A stretch of DNA of 64,000 nt from Trichuris trichiura (Eukaryota; Nematoda; Enoplea; Trichinellida; Trichuridae), in the NCBI GenBank assembly GCA_037903355.1, contig JBAJFE010000004.1:1922001-1986000 (forward strand), in the 5' to 3' direction. The position numbers and the translations under genes were made by a program. The notes beneath the pieces were generated by a model, which saw only the letters and a list, made by a program, of their open reading frames with translations, ran no database searches and was not told where the DNA came from. This document shows, one piece after another, positions 1-10,253 of the stretch (position 1 is the stretch's first letter; every line of letters starts with the position of its first letter).

Positions 1-548
1 ATAAGCGCTACGTGAAAAATTTGTCAACGAATGGTTATTGTTGTTTCCCATTTCAGAATAACAGAAATTGCACGTTACATGTGCAGAGAGCCCATAGCAC
101 AACGGCTTTGATTGAAACCAATCGGCTCAACGTTTATTTTCAATAACATATTGCCAACTGTTCCCACCTGGAAAATATGACATAAAGCAAATTCTTTTAC
201 TTGACTGGAGAAAACAAATGTTGAACAGAAATTCTATTATGGAAATGTGCTGGCGTTGAGTTGTCCCACTGCATAGCATCTGTGATGCGGTTCTATTGAA
301 TACAACTATGCGAAGCTTAATATAAACGCGTCTTGAAAATAATTTTATTGTTCCTGAAGGAAATGAACAAGCAAACTCAAACGGAAATTCCACAGGAAGC
401 CATTATTCATTCCAGGGCTTAAAGTAGCTTGTACGCATGCTTTTTGTCTTTAGGCAGTTTAGGGATTTAATAAAAGGTATGACAACACAGCAGCAGTTGA
501 TATTATTCTTTTCTCAGGGAGGAATGATGGGCCAAAGAGGATACATGC

Positions 549-622
549 GGCTCCATAGCTCAGTTGGTTAGAGCGCCAGTCTAGTAAACTGGAGGTCGCG
601 AGTTCAGCTCTCGCTGGAGCCT
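549..622 (+). tRNA. tRNA-Thr (AGT), array copy 1
   Basis: A 74-nt cloverleaf without intron: acceptor GGCTCCA pairs with TGGAGCC, and anticodon stem CCAGT/ACTGG encloses loop CTAGTAA, giving anticodon AGT (Thr). The T loop reads TTCAGCT instead of TTCGACT, so position 58 is G rather than the near-universal A and the B box is altered. This copy may be weakly transcribed or inactive. No run of four or more T follows within 80 bases. Confidence 0.88.
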
Positions 623-1486
623 TAAAGACATCAAGTGTTTGAAAAACGTTTAGTAGTATGATCCTTCAGCTACATGAATACTAAGAAACTCATAATACGA
701 TGAGTTTGTTTTTGTAGGCTGCACAACGGAAACTGTTTCCGCCAATTTGTGTCCCACCGTAATAAAACTTGAAATGAGGATCCGCAAGACACTTGAAAGT
801 AACAAGCAGCAAGTTGCCAAAAGTCAGCTGATCCTATCTTGACGCAGCTTCTACTTGAAAAATGTGATTACAAACTAGTATTATATTTTGAATAAAGGAA
901 ATTTCGAATAGCACAGACGTTTTGAGGAGAATGTAGAAGCCACAGAACGCTGCCATTGCACTGAATCCGTGCCTAACCTTTTACCTCTAATCAAGAAACC
1001 TCCAATGGAGATAATATCCTGCCTTTCACATCTATGCAAATCTTACCACCACTTTATCCTAAATGCCGACAAAAAGCAACACTGACTCTGAAGCTTCAAA
1101 TGCTGCAAATGCAAGCACAGAATGAGTAGGCAAAATTTTGACAAATGAAAAAAATTACCAGAACCTTCAGAAGACAACTACAGAATAGGATGGGAAAATA
1201 CTTGAAATTTCATCACATTTTTTTCATACTTTTACGCCACGTTTGACTTAGTTTATTTGCTAATGCTGTCGCAAGTTTTTGGTTACGTCTCCACCTGCCC
1301 TCAGCGTTTCGGTAAGATGTTGACTATGAGAGCTCATGTATATCAAAAGCTGCGCTATTACTAAACAGCCAACAAATCGGGTGTGACAAGACGTAAGTGT
1401 TCAGAAATGGAAGGCTATATGCCCATTCCATCATTTATTCAATGACGTGACCATCAGATGTCACGAAGAAGGTTTATTGGACAGTC

Positions 1487-1560
1487 GGCTCCATAGCTCA
1501 GTTGGTTAGAGCGCCAGTCTAGTAAACTGGAGGTCGCGGGTTCAACTCTCGCTGGAGCCT
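1487..1560 (+). tRNA. tRNA-Thr (AGT), array copy 2
   Basis: A 74-nt cloverleaf with anticodon AGT. The T stem GCGGG/CTCGC contains one G-U pair, and the T loop TTCAACT keeps A58. The first T4 run is roughly 85 bases downstream, inside the spacer block conserved between units. Confidence 0.92.
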
Positions 1561-2158
1561 ACAAGATATGCAGTGCTGAAATACGGTAAGTCATGACGAA
1601 ACCAGACGAGTGCCGCATTAAAATTCTGGCAAAAATTCACTTTTGCTGCTTTGAGCATTAGCGTAACTGAATTTGCATATCAGCTGCTATGAGGACTATT
1701 CAGAGCAAAGTGCTGTGAGTCGGAAACAGTTATTTCAGCCTATTATTTTATTAGTATGCATGCTAACTGTTTCCATCTAGAAGATATGATATAAACTTAA
1801 CTCTATTTTTGACTGGTAGAAGTGAAAACAATTAGATTAACATAAATTTATTAACGCGTATACAGAAGTATAGACAGGACAATTCTATTAAAAACGGCTG
1901 CATTTAGTTCTCTAGAAAAGTTTACAGAAACAATTTCATCGCTGTTGAAGCAGATGATACAACAAATGGAACAGAAAATCTTTAATCCTGGAACAGGCTA
2001 CTAGCCGCTTGACAGCGCAATTAAAGGCACTGATGTATGGTCTGTACGTTTTCAGGCAAAGTCAGAAATTAATATAGAATAATTCAACCATCATATTACA
2101 GAGGGTGGCATTGGTTATTGTTGTGCACTGAAAAAATTGACAAAAACAGGACTTGCGT

Positions 2159-2232
2159 GGCTCCATAGCTCAGTTGGCTAGAGCGCCAGTCTAGTAAACT
2201 GGAGGTCGCGAGTTCGACTCTCGCTGGAGCCT
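2159..2232 (+). tRNA. tRNA-Thr (AGT), array copy 3
   Basis: A 74-nt cloverleaf with anticodon AGT and canonical T loop TTCGACT. The D loop carries GGCTA where other copies have GGTTA. The tetramer GCGT lies immediately 5', as in copies 4 to 6. Confidence 0.93.
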
Positions 2233-2831
2233 AAGAAATAGCCATCACTAAAACATGAAAAGTAGCGATTAACGTGGAAAAATACAGCATTCTAAAGTCT
2301 GATGAGAAATCAGTTTTGCCGTTTTGCCCCTCAGGCTAACAATCGTTGTATATCGTCTGCAGAAAGGAACCTTTCCAGCACATGACAGTGAACTCGAAAC
2401 AACTGACTCAATGCGCTCTCTTCTTAATATAACAGAAGACTACTTCCACGCAAAGAATACGAGTTAACAGCAACCGTACTTTTGAATTGGCACAATGAAA
2501 GCACTTGCTAGAAAAAAGTTTTCTTAATGAATCATGGCTACAGTGGAGATAGGCCCATTGAAAACAGCTGAGTGAAGTTCTACATAGTGATTTTTAGGAA
2601 TAACTTCAATGATTTTAAACTGATGAAAATACAAACTTAAGTTCAGAAACCTTAATCTCAGAAAGATACCATTACGCGTTGGACGATTAATATCGGCTGA
2701 TGAGTGAGCTTAACGTCTATAAACTAGTTTTGCGAATAAATAAAAAAATTCCTCAACTATTAATTATACTACTGTAAAAGACACTACGTTTCCCTATCCA
2801 ATGGATATTAGGGTAACAGTAGGGTGCGCGT

Positions 2832-2905
2832 GGCTCCATAGCTCAGCTGGTTAGAGCGCCAGTCTCGTAAACTGGAGGTCGCGAGTTCGACTCTCGCTGG
2901 AGCCT
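2832..2905 (+). tRNA. tRNA-Thr (CGT), array copy 4
   Basis: A 74-nt cloverleaf whose anticodon loop CTCGTAA gives anticodon CGT, reading ACG threonine codons. It shares the D-arm variant CAGCTGG only with copy 7, the other CGT gene. Body otherwise matches the AGT copies; T loop is TTCGACT. Confidence 0.93.
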
Positions 2906-3479
2906 AGGCGATAACCGAAGCTTATAATATGGTTGAGTGTAAGAAGCGCTGTATCAAAATTCTGCTAAAAACTTGCATTTACTGTTTTGCACCTTAGCCC
3001 AATCAAATTTGCATATCACCAGCGACGGGGTCTTAGAATGCTATGTTCAGAGTAGGAGAAATTTAAGCACATACGCTAACTGCTTCCATCTGAAAGATAT
3101 GACCTAAAGCCTACCTTATGTTTGACTTGCAGAAGTGAAAGTATTTAGATGAGCAGAAATTTATTATCAACGTGTATACGGAAATGTAGACGGGAAAGTT
3201 CTGTGGAAAACAGCTACATTTATTTCTATTAAAAACTTATTCTTAGGAATAACTTTGACGCTGATGAAGAAAATGAAATACAAAGCAAAATAAGGAAATC
3301 CTAAACTACCAAGCTAACTAAGCCATTACCCTTAAGTTATGCAAAACAATTTATATATGGACTGTACGTCCTCGACGGCTGCCAGAAATTGATAAAAAAA
3401 TACTCCAATTAACATATTACAGTAAGTGACATTCGTTCCTATTCTGCGATGAATAAATTAACAAAAACAAGGTATGCGT

Positions 3480-3553
3480 GGCTCCATAGCTCAGTTGGTT
3501 AGAGCGCCAGTCTAGTAAACTGGAGGTCGCGAGTTCATCTCTCGCTGGAGCCT
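3480..3553 (+). tRNA. tRNA-Thr (AGT), array copy 5
   Basis: A 74-nt cloverleaf with anticodon AGT. The T loop reads TTCATCT, so position 58 is T instead of A and the B box is altered. The T stem still pairs. Its 5' flank resembles that of copy 3 (ACAAAAACA then TGCGT), suggesting these two units are close relatives. Confidence 0.87.
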
Positions 3554-4288
3554 GGGAGGCAAGCAGTGCTAAAATGACAGAACATCACTGTACTGGAAAT
3601 TGCCGAAGAATCACTGTGGCTGCTTGGAACCTTAACGTGACGTAATTTCCATATTATCTGGCGAGAGTATCTTTTAAATTCCAATGGTGAGATCAGCAAA
3701 TATTTCCATCTATTCTGTTGCTAATGCAACTGTGAACTCCTTACACAAAGCCAATTTTGAACACGTGGTGCTTCATAACGGGATTCTGCTTCTTCTACTT
3801 TTTCTGTTGGTATCTGTAATTAAACGAAGCAATTGCTCTACCAACAGATGAACGCGCGATTATTAAGAAAAAATATGGAAGCAATGTACTCTGCTTGTTT
3901 CAGAATTTTTGGAAACCTCTAGTTCCGTCGTCAGTGAGATGGAGGAGTAAAACTAATTCTATCTTTTGGTTTGATGAAATGAAAGCAATGCGAAAACACA
4001 CATTTATTAATGTGCATGTGCAGGCACAGACGAGATAGTTCCATTGAAAACAGTCACATGGAATTCTATGGAATACATTTTTGAAAATAATCTTAGCGCT
4101 ACTGAAGCAAAGTAAAAAAGAAACTCAAAAGTAATATCCCTAAACCTTGGAACGTGCCATTACTTCTAGATGATCAAAAACAATCAATGCACTTGCTATA
4201 CGTGTTCTTGCAGCTTCAGAAATTAATAAAGAACACTTCATTATGTTTTGTCTTCCGACGAATAAAGTGATAAAAGTAGGGTGCGCGT

Positions 4289-4362
4289 GGCTCCATAGCT
4301 CAGTTGGTTAGAGCGCCAGTCTAGTAAACTGGAGGTCGCGAGTTCGACTCTCGCTGGAGCCT
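4289..4362 (+). tRNA. tRNA-Thr (AGT), array copy 6
   Basis: A 74-nt cloverleaf with anticodon AGT and intact A and B boxes (T loop TTCGACT). Its immediate 5' flank AGTAGGGTGCGCGT is nearly that of copy 4. The first T4 run lies about 90 bases downstream. Confidence 0.93.
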
Positions 4363-4922
4363 AGGACGCAATCCATGCTACAAATACAAATGATTACACT
4401 AAGGTAGGGGAAACTACATGTTCAGAAATGAGTCAAAAAGCCCCTTTCGCTGTTTTGCGACTCAGAACAACGTAATTTGCATATCATCTAAAGAGAAAAT
4501 TCTTTATTGCGTTTTGCCGCTAAGTGGAAACTTGCCGCTTTAATCTCTTCTCTTAATAATATACCTATAAACTGCTTCCGTCTGGAAGATCTGATATAAA
4601 GCCAACATTATGTTTTGACTGACAAAAATGACAGTATTTGCACGAAAAGATATTTATTAGTGTGCATATGCTGGTACAGACAAAATACTTCCATTGAAAA
4701 GCAGCTACCTGAAACTCTAAACAAAAAAATGAGTTATAATACAAACTGAAATGTAGGATTGCTTAACCCGGAATACTCCATGATGCAATAAACGATTTAA
4801 AAGCACTGACGCTACGTTTTCAGGTAGTTTCAGAAGTTAATAAGGTATACTCGATTATGTTACAGCAGCTGACTTTGCTTTATCCTGTTTCTGGAACATC
4901 GAGGCTAGAATATAATACGTGT

Positions 4923-4996
4923 GGCTCCATAGCTCAGCTGGTTAGAGCGCCAGTCTCGTAAACTGGAGGTCGCGAGTTCGACTCTCGCTGGAGCCT
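4923..4996 (+). tRNA. tRNA-Thr (CGT), array copy 7
   Basis: A 74-nt cloverleaf with anticodon loop CTCGTAA (CGT) and D arm CAGCTGG, as in copy 4. T loop TTCGACT is canonical. A T5 run occurs about 50 bases downstream, the closest oligo-T of any copy in the array. Confidence 0.93.
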
Positions 4997-5605
4997 ACGA
5001 AAGGGGCAACCCGGAAATGTTAAACCGAAAAAAGCTATCTTATGAACGTATTTTTAAATAATACGCGTATACGAATCACTTTTGAAGCTTTGCATAAGCG
5101 AATGTAGTGAAATCTGAGTAAAATATCAGCAAAAGACACAACAGTCCGGTTTCGCATGCTGCCATGAGCCACCTCATTATTTTATTCGTCAGTTGCTTCT
5201 GCCTGGAACACAAAGCAGAAAGCAAACTCTATTTTTGCAACAGCCGGAAACAGAAAGTGCACCAGCTGAACGAGCAACTACGAGAAGCTGAATGCACCGT
5301 TTTTTTCTAGAAAATTAGACTACCACCTCCACAGAAAGCATTTGAATAATTATGAGATTGTCTAGAGGTTCCGTTTACCCGAAAAAATAAAAAAAAGCTT
5401 CAAGCATGAGCTGGTTTGTGTTCAGATTTCAGCGCAACATTGAAACCGGCGACGCACTTAAGCTCAGAGCGACGAGTTCGCAAACGCTATCCCACTTTGC
5501 GGCATGCTTCTTGTAAAGAGCCGCTTTACCGGCGGGATGGGGTTAACGTGTGCACTGCTGCTGTTGAGACTGCGTTAAGAATTTAGTGAAGGAGTTGACT
5601 TCATA

Positions 5606-5681
5606 TATAGCCTCAATAGTACAAGTGGTTAGAGCTCAAGTCTGACGAACTGGAAGTGGTGGATCCTCCAGATCCTCCACA
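5606..5681 (+). pseudogene. decayed tRNA-Thr-like copy at array end
   Basis: The stretch keeps recognisable tRNA-Thr pieces in order (GCCTCAATAG, GTGGTTAGAGC, CAAGTCTGACGAACTGGAAG) at the spacing expected for an eighth unit. The acceptor and T stems no longer pair and the 3' half is replaced by a TCCTCCA direct repeat. It reads as the degenerated end of the array. Confidence 0.6.
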
Positions 5682-5699
5682 GTAGATGTTTGTGCTTGA

Positions 5700-6708
5700 A
5701 GCAAAACACCTACCTACCTTTTTTGCTGACGGTGTGTGGCTGCGTATGCAAACATTTCTGACAGCCTGCGCAACTAAGAAATTCATCGTTCTCTTTAAGA
5801 CGAGCATGGATAAATGATGATCAAGTATCCGCTCATTTAAACGAACAAAGGAACGCTAGCCCGCCAGCTGTCTTACAGAAGCCGACAACATGACACGTTG
5901 GCAAAATCAGAGTTGTTAGACATAATACCTAAGCAAGACTCTGTTAGAGATAATTGCATAGATGGATACATAGAACAGCAAATCAGTGAAATACTGGAAC
6001 TGTTCCAGCTACCTATAAAGGATTGGTAGGCCAATGCGGCAAAGTAAAACTCATATTTTTGCGCGCTTAACGTAATAATGGAACTGAATCGACCTTGCTG
6101 CATGGTAGTACAGGTCCCTTTGGGGGTTCCATGGAATAGATTATGTTCAGTGGACTTAATGACAGCGTTAATGCCAAAGGCGTATTTTAAACGAGATAGT
6201 CTGTCACCTACTGCATGCACAACATACTGACGAATCAGACACTTACTATGAAACAGAGAAAAGAGTAGCTACCTTGTTCATTGCGCGTTCTCCAGCTCAT
6301 TTGCATTACGTATCACTCATCCCATCACCTCTCTGCTATACGTTGGAATGGATGCCTGAACATGTAAATTAAAAACTTGAACATTGATTGAACGTGTAGC
6401 TGGTGTAAAAGCAAGTAAAAATTCATCTACCTGTTATAAAACCTTATCGCAAACACTTTTATGTCTGCTTTACGTAGGCGGCCTGTTTTTTTAATCCAAA
6501 TACCGTGAATACATAGCGTAGCTGATTTTCAGGAACAAAAGCATTTCTCGCCCTCAGTGTACGATAATGCGAAATAGGTACCTGAATTCTTTTTAAAACG
6601 GTTAATTGCAATTAGACCATCATGATGGTGCACAAAGGCTTTGGTAGCAGCGTAAAACCATTAGAATTTTTTATTTTAATATCAAAAACTACTAAGGGCA
6701 GTTAGTCT
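5700..6708. other. no gene seen
   Basis: Spacer between the tRNA array and the hAT element. A 115-codon minus-strand open frame at 5873-6220 starts at GTG and has no recognisable domain or splice context, so I do not call it. Confidence 0.4.
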
Positions 6709-6716
6709 CGCTAAAC

Positions 6717-7493
6717 CAGTGTTTCTCAACGTGGGCCCGGCCCCCCCCGGGGGGGGGGGGGGGGGCCTGGAGGATAATGCGACGGGAGATTGTCCCAATC
6801 AACAGTTCAGCGGTAATAAGTAGCGTAGGAAAGTAATACGGTGGGCCTATTTGTCACTAACGAGGCGTTCACAGCCCAACGGAAAATGTTCCATTGCAAA
6901 GTCAGGACGCGTTGACGTTGTCTTTCTTTTCTAGGAGCCAATGAAAAACATGGTTTTACATTCCCTCCTGCCCGGTATGCTTCTAAAGTCTCTGTGCATG
7001 GCGTGCTTCTAAAAAGCCCTTGGCCTTTCGGTAGGGAGCAGTTCCAAGAAATGAGTTTCATCTCCACACCCTTCTATCAACCCATAAAAACTTGTTATTC
7101 TATTCCTTTTCGTGCAGTGCAAGAAGCGCCGTGCCCTTCAGGTTTTGCGAACGGACTTTCAGAACAACTCATTCCATCTGACCGTTCGTAATACAATAGC
7201 AGCCGGTAATATATTCCTGTACGTTCGGCTTTTCCGTCGCACATTCCCCACTTTTTCCCTCGACTCATAAAGGCGCCGACTCATAGAAGCGTACCCTTCC
7301 ATTCCTTCCTCCCTGGTATGCGCTGAATAAACAGCATTTATAGTGGTCCTTTTCTATTATTCACGCGGACTCTAGGCTGCGCGACAGGAGCGGCCAAAGC
7401 AAGAAAGCTGTGGGCACTAACAGACAACGGAACCATCTGGGGGCCCTGAAAAGGCCTAGGAAACCCTGGGGCAAAAAAGGTTGAGAAACTATG
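6717..7493. mobile_element. non-autonomous hAT-type transposon
   Basis: A 777-bp element with terminal inverted repeats: left CAGTGTTTCTCAAC, right GTTGAGAAACTATG, an imperfect inverted copy. It is flanked by an 8-bp duplication, CGCTAAAC (6709-6716) and CGCTAGAC (7494-7501), differing at one base. An 8-bp duplication and a CAGTGTTTCTCAAC-type end are typical of animal hAT elements. No transposase frame is present; the two short internal open frames (6807-7067 minus, 6994-7191 plus) show no transposase motif, so it must have moved in trans. The one-base target mismatch and end divergence suggest an old insertion. Confidence 0.85.
6741..6765 (+). repeat. C8-G17 homopolymer block
   Basis: Eight C followed directly by seventeen G, just inside the left hAT terminus. 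It is self-complementary over eight bases and the G run could stack. Exact length is prone to sequencing and assembly error. Confidence 0.8.
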
Positions 7494-7646
7494 CGCTAGA
7501 CTAACTTCGGCAGGCAGCTTTTTAAAGTTTAAAGTGTGAGCAATCGTTCGTTGCTTTAAACTACAAGCTATTAGTGTAAACTCTTATTGCTTGCCGCGCG
7601 GTAAGTTCAACGAACTAGTCCTTAGAGCGGTGCACATCCTGAGAAA

Positions 7647-8090
7647 ATGGGAGCAGGTGACAATGTTACCAAAGATGGAGCGCGCGGAAAATCCGGGCGC
7701 TCCAAGGCAGTTAGCAGACAAGATTCCTCCTCGAGCTCAGGTGGCGAAATCTACGAAGGCCATTTCAAGTGGATCGAAGGAGAAAAAGACTTCTTTTACA
7801 TCAACAGCCCTCCGCGCGGAAATGACGCATTCGCGACAACTCGTCCGGACAAACTGGCGCACAATGGTTATTCCCCTCCGGAAGAGCGATTCGAGATTTG
7901 CAATCAGAGGCAAAAGGACAAACTTTTAGCTAACCTAATGGAAACAAATATTGAGGAAGAAGTTGTGCAAAAACGTCATCAATTGAAAAAACACGTTCGT
8001 GCCTTGAACAAAAGAGACAACGGCGTGGAGACCGACGAAAGAACGGACAGTGATCATTCGTCCCGTCGTTCTCTGAGCGTGAATCCGTAA
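7647..8090 (+). CDS. hypothetical protein, single exon, 147 aa
   Basis: A complete ATG-to-TAA frame 150 bp downstream of the hAT element. I do not recognise the family. The N-terminal 30 residues are Gly/Ser/Lys-rich and look disordered, with a run of five serines. The middle contains an aromatic-acidic patch (EGHFKWIEGEKDFFYI). Residues about 95-125 are charged and probably helical (KDKLLANLMETNIEEEVVQK), and the tail is Ser/Arg/Asp-rich. There is no signal peptide or membrane segment. The composition looks protein-like, and an overlapping frame at 7591-7929 lacks an ATG start. A gene is likelier than chance but no homologue is claimed. It could be one exon of a larger gene. Confidence 0.5.
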   Translation: MGAGDNVTKDGARGKSGRSKAVSRQDSSSSSGGEIYEGHFKWIEGEKDFFYINSPPRGNDAFATTRPDKLAHNGYSPPEERFEICNQRQKDKLLANLMETNIEEEVVQKRHQLKKHVRALNKRDNGVETDERTDSDHSSRRSLSVNP

Positions 8091-8821
8091 GAGCTCTTCT
8101 TAGATTTGACAATTATAAATTTAGTGCGAGTAAAATGTTCTTGGAAGTCAGGCTAAGAGACTACGTCAAAACAATTACGGAAACATCAAATGAGGTCAAC
8201 ACTACTATAGCGTCATCATGAAATTTTCTTTCATTCTTTGATAACACCACTTAACATCATCGGAGACGACACGATAACCGCTATTGAAATAAATACGCGA
8301 TAACGAAGATAATCATTACTTACTGACACACTATTAGCATATCTAGTCATTAATACGCTTATATTTTGTTTCGGAACGTTTGCCAGAGGCTTAATATTTC
8401 AATCTAAAATGAAATAGAATATTTCTCAGCATTAATGAGATATCGTAAAAAACAGAATACTTTTATTTTACCCACTTTGTAAAGTTTGTAATAAAACTAA
8501 GATTATGGATCCTGTATACTAACGCTGATGGCGTACTTAAGCTGGATAACAAAAAAGGATTACTTAGTAAGGTTGAATTACGAATTAAAAATAGCATGCC
8601 TTAGACGGAATAGAAATACCACTTTTAAAACAGACTTCGCATAGTTACCAGAAATTTTATGAATATGCAAATTTGTAGGTGAACCTAAAAGTAGAGGATT
8701 TCAAGACGATATTCTGGAAACAATAGCTGATAAGCTTGGAGGATTCCTTGCGGTAGATTATTTAATTGATTGACTTCATTGTCAAACAGACTATCTATGC
8801 ATTTGTGAGTGCCACAACCAT
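8091..8821. other. no gene seen
   Basis: AT-rich stretch between the converging ends of the 147-aa gene and PPT1. No further feature recognised; it presumably holds both 3' ends. Confidence 0.4.
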
Positions 8822-10253
8822 TCAGACGGCTATAAATTTTCGTACAATTTCTTCTATGAAAAATTGCATAGTCATTCTAATATGATCGCCAGGATGTTCA
8901 AGGAAATGGAGTCTCTTCTCTTCCATTAACTTCTTTAAGCCAAGCCGGTCCTTCAAGGTAGATAATTGGAAAGCACCTATAAATGGGAGTCACTCAACGA
9001 TACCTCTTTGTATAGAGCAGTTTCTTCGAGTGGCAATACGCGTTTTTCTTGGCCAGGTTCAAAAAAGCCAAACCACTAAAGGCGATAACTATTTATTAAA
9101 ACTTTTTCGTTGGCTACCACGCTGACAGACCGAGGACTCGGGCGGTACCACCATTGTATCTTCAGTGAATTTCACCATTACAAAGTTCTCCAATTGACCT
9201 AACTTTTTCACGTAAGTTTCATTGATTACCTTTCAGGGAAATTTTTATTACGTTTTCCAAACAAGCACAAATGCGCTCACCCTTTCGTTATTTATGTCGG
9301 CGATAAAAATGCTTTTCTCTTTGTAAACGGCTTCGTCCAAGGGGTCGTGCCAGTATTGAGCTTGAACAATGCTAAAGTACAACATTTCTTCTTTCAACAT
9401 TGACTAGACAGTTTTCCGAGGGTTTATTATGACCAATAATGCACCATTAGCCATTCAACTATCTGCAAATGATCAAGCAGCATAAATTTCAGACTCACTT
9501 TTGTTGGATAAATCTAAATGGAAAAATGCAGTTTCGTAAAGAACAAAGACAATACATACGGCACGTAAGCACCATGATTTAACAAATGCCTCACTATGTG
9601 ACAAATGCGCGAACCATTGCAACGCGGAATTCCAAAAACCCCTTTAAAAGAGATTTAATAATGGAATATACATATATACGTATATTCCATTTTCTTACCT
9701 TGATGCTGACCACCAATTGAAATAAGGTTTCTCATTCGTGGTCGCTCACAGCGTTGGGCAACTGCCCTTCTATAATAATAGACGCGCTTGAGCTTCTTTG
9801 TATCACAGAGATGAACTTACAAAAATTGGGATCCCTGAGATATCCCTATAGCGTGATATCCTTTTGTAAAGCGCGCGTCATCAGCCAATAAACGACAGAC
9901 GTTGGCCACCTTTGAAATGCCCTTATTTCAATTAATATTCTCTTTGTTTATCGCTACTTGTTCGTTAACGTTCCCAAAATAACTAGCTTCCATATCCTTC
10001 GCCGGAGTGTCGCCAAAGCTTAAAGAGAGCACGTATACACCCGGTATTTCGTTCTCAATAGCAGTCTTCAGCGCGTTCATAGAACGAGGATTGCAACAGG
10101 TATCTCCTGAAAACTAAAATATCTAACAACCGTAAAATGGAATCTAATTATTTTACCCATTCCATGCCACATAACCACAGGTGTAGGATCGGCTACGCAT
10201 GTTAAAAACATTGGAAGTAAAACATAGACATGAAAGCTGAGCACCTTCGCCAT
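8822..10253 (-). CDS. PPT1: palmitoyl-protein thioesterase 1
   Basis: Lysosomal enzyme that removes palmitate from cysteines of S-acylated proteins. Ten exons, all phase-consistent: 10157-10253, 9958-10106, 9821-9909, 9699-9769, 9560-9641, 9499-9513, 9281-9371, 9131-9229, 9004-9075, 8822-8950, giving 297 aa (human about 306). Residues 1-21 form a signal peptide. Family landmarks: [23 protein letters not shown], the nucleophile motif GISQG (Ser106), [19 protein letters not shown], and GDH near the C-terminus. By alignment the triad is Ser106-Asp222-His278. Introns are 46-57 nt except intron 6 (127 nt). The start at 10253 was chosen because it gives a clean signal peptide; an in-frame ATG at 10286 adds 11 residues. 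Odd points: exon 6 is 15 nt, and the exon 8 donor is a weak GTCTGT. Confidence 0.93.
9660..9691 (-). repeat. perfect hairpin inside PPT1 intron 4
   Basis: AATGGAATATAC and GTATATTCCATT are perfect 12-nt inverted arms around an 8-nt loop. They occupy more than half of the 57-nt intron (9642-9698). The hairpin would bring the two splice sites together. Confidence 0.8.

Larger units (their letters stand above)
130..5680 (+). repeat. tandem array of tRNA-Thr repeat units
   Basis: Seven intact tRNA-Thr genes and one decayed tRNA-like copy lie on the same strand at starts 549, 1487, 2159, 2832, 3480, 4289, 4923 and about 5609, so units are 634-938 bp. The spacers are also related: a diverged block (core CTTCCATCTGGAAGATATGA) recurs near 1765, 3085 and 4565, with poorer versions near 155 and 5195, and a block ending near AATTTGCATATCA recurs 85-130 bases after most tRNAs. 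Whole units were therefore amplified, not only the tRNA. Spacers are far more diverged than the tRNA bodies, as expected under purifying selection or gene conversion of the tRNA. Confidence 0.85.

Noticed and set aside
127..393. 88-codon minus-strand open frame
   Set aside because: Falls inside the tRNA-array repeat, has no domain, and its content tracks repeat sequence.
549..5680. Regularly spaced identical 74-nt units as a CRISPR-like array
   Set aside because: Each unit folds as a tRNA with a Thr anticodon and spacers are 560-860 bp; this is a eukaryotic tRNA array.
5873..6220. 115-codon minus-strand open frame
   Set aside because: Starts at GTG, no recognisable domain and no splice context; likely chance.
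7591..7929. 112-codon plus-strand frame overlapping the 147-aa gene
   Set aside because: No ATG start; the other frame has an ATG, fuller length and better composition.
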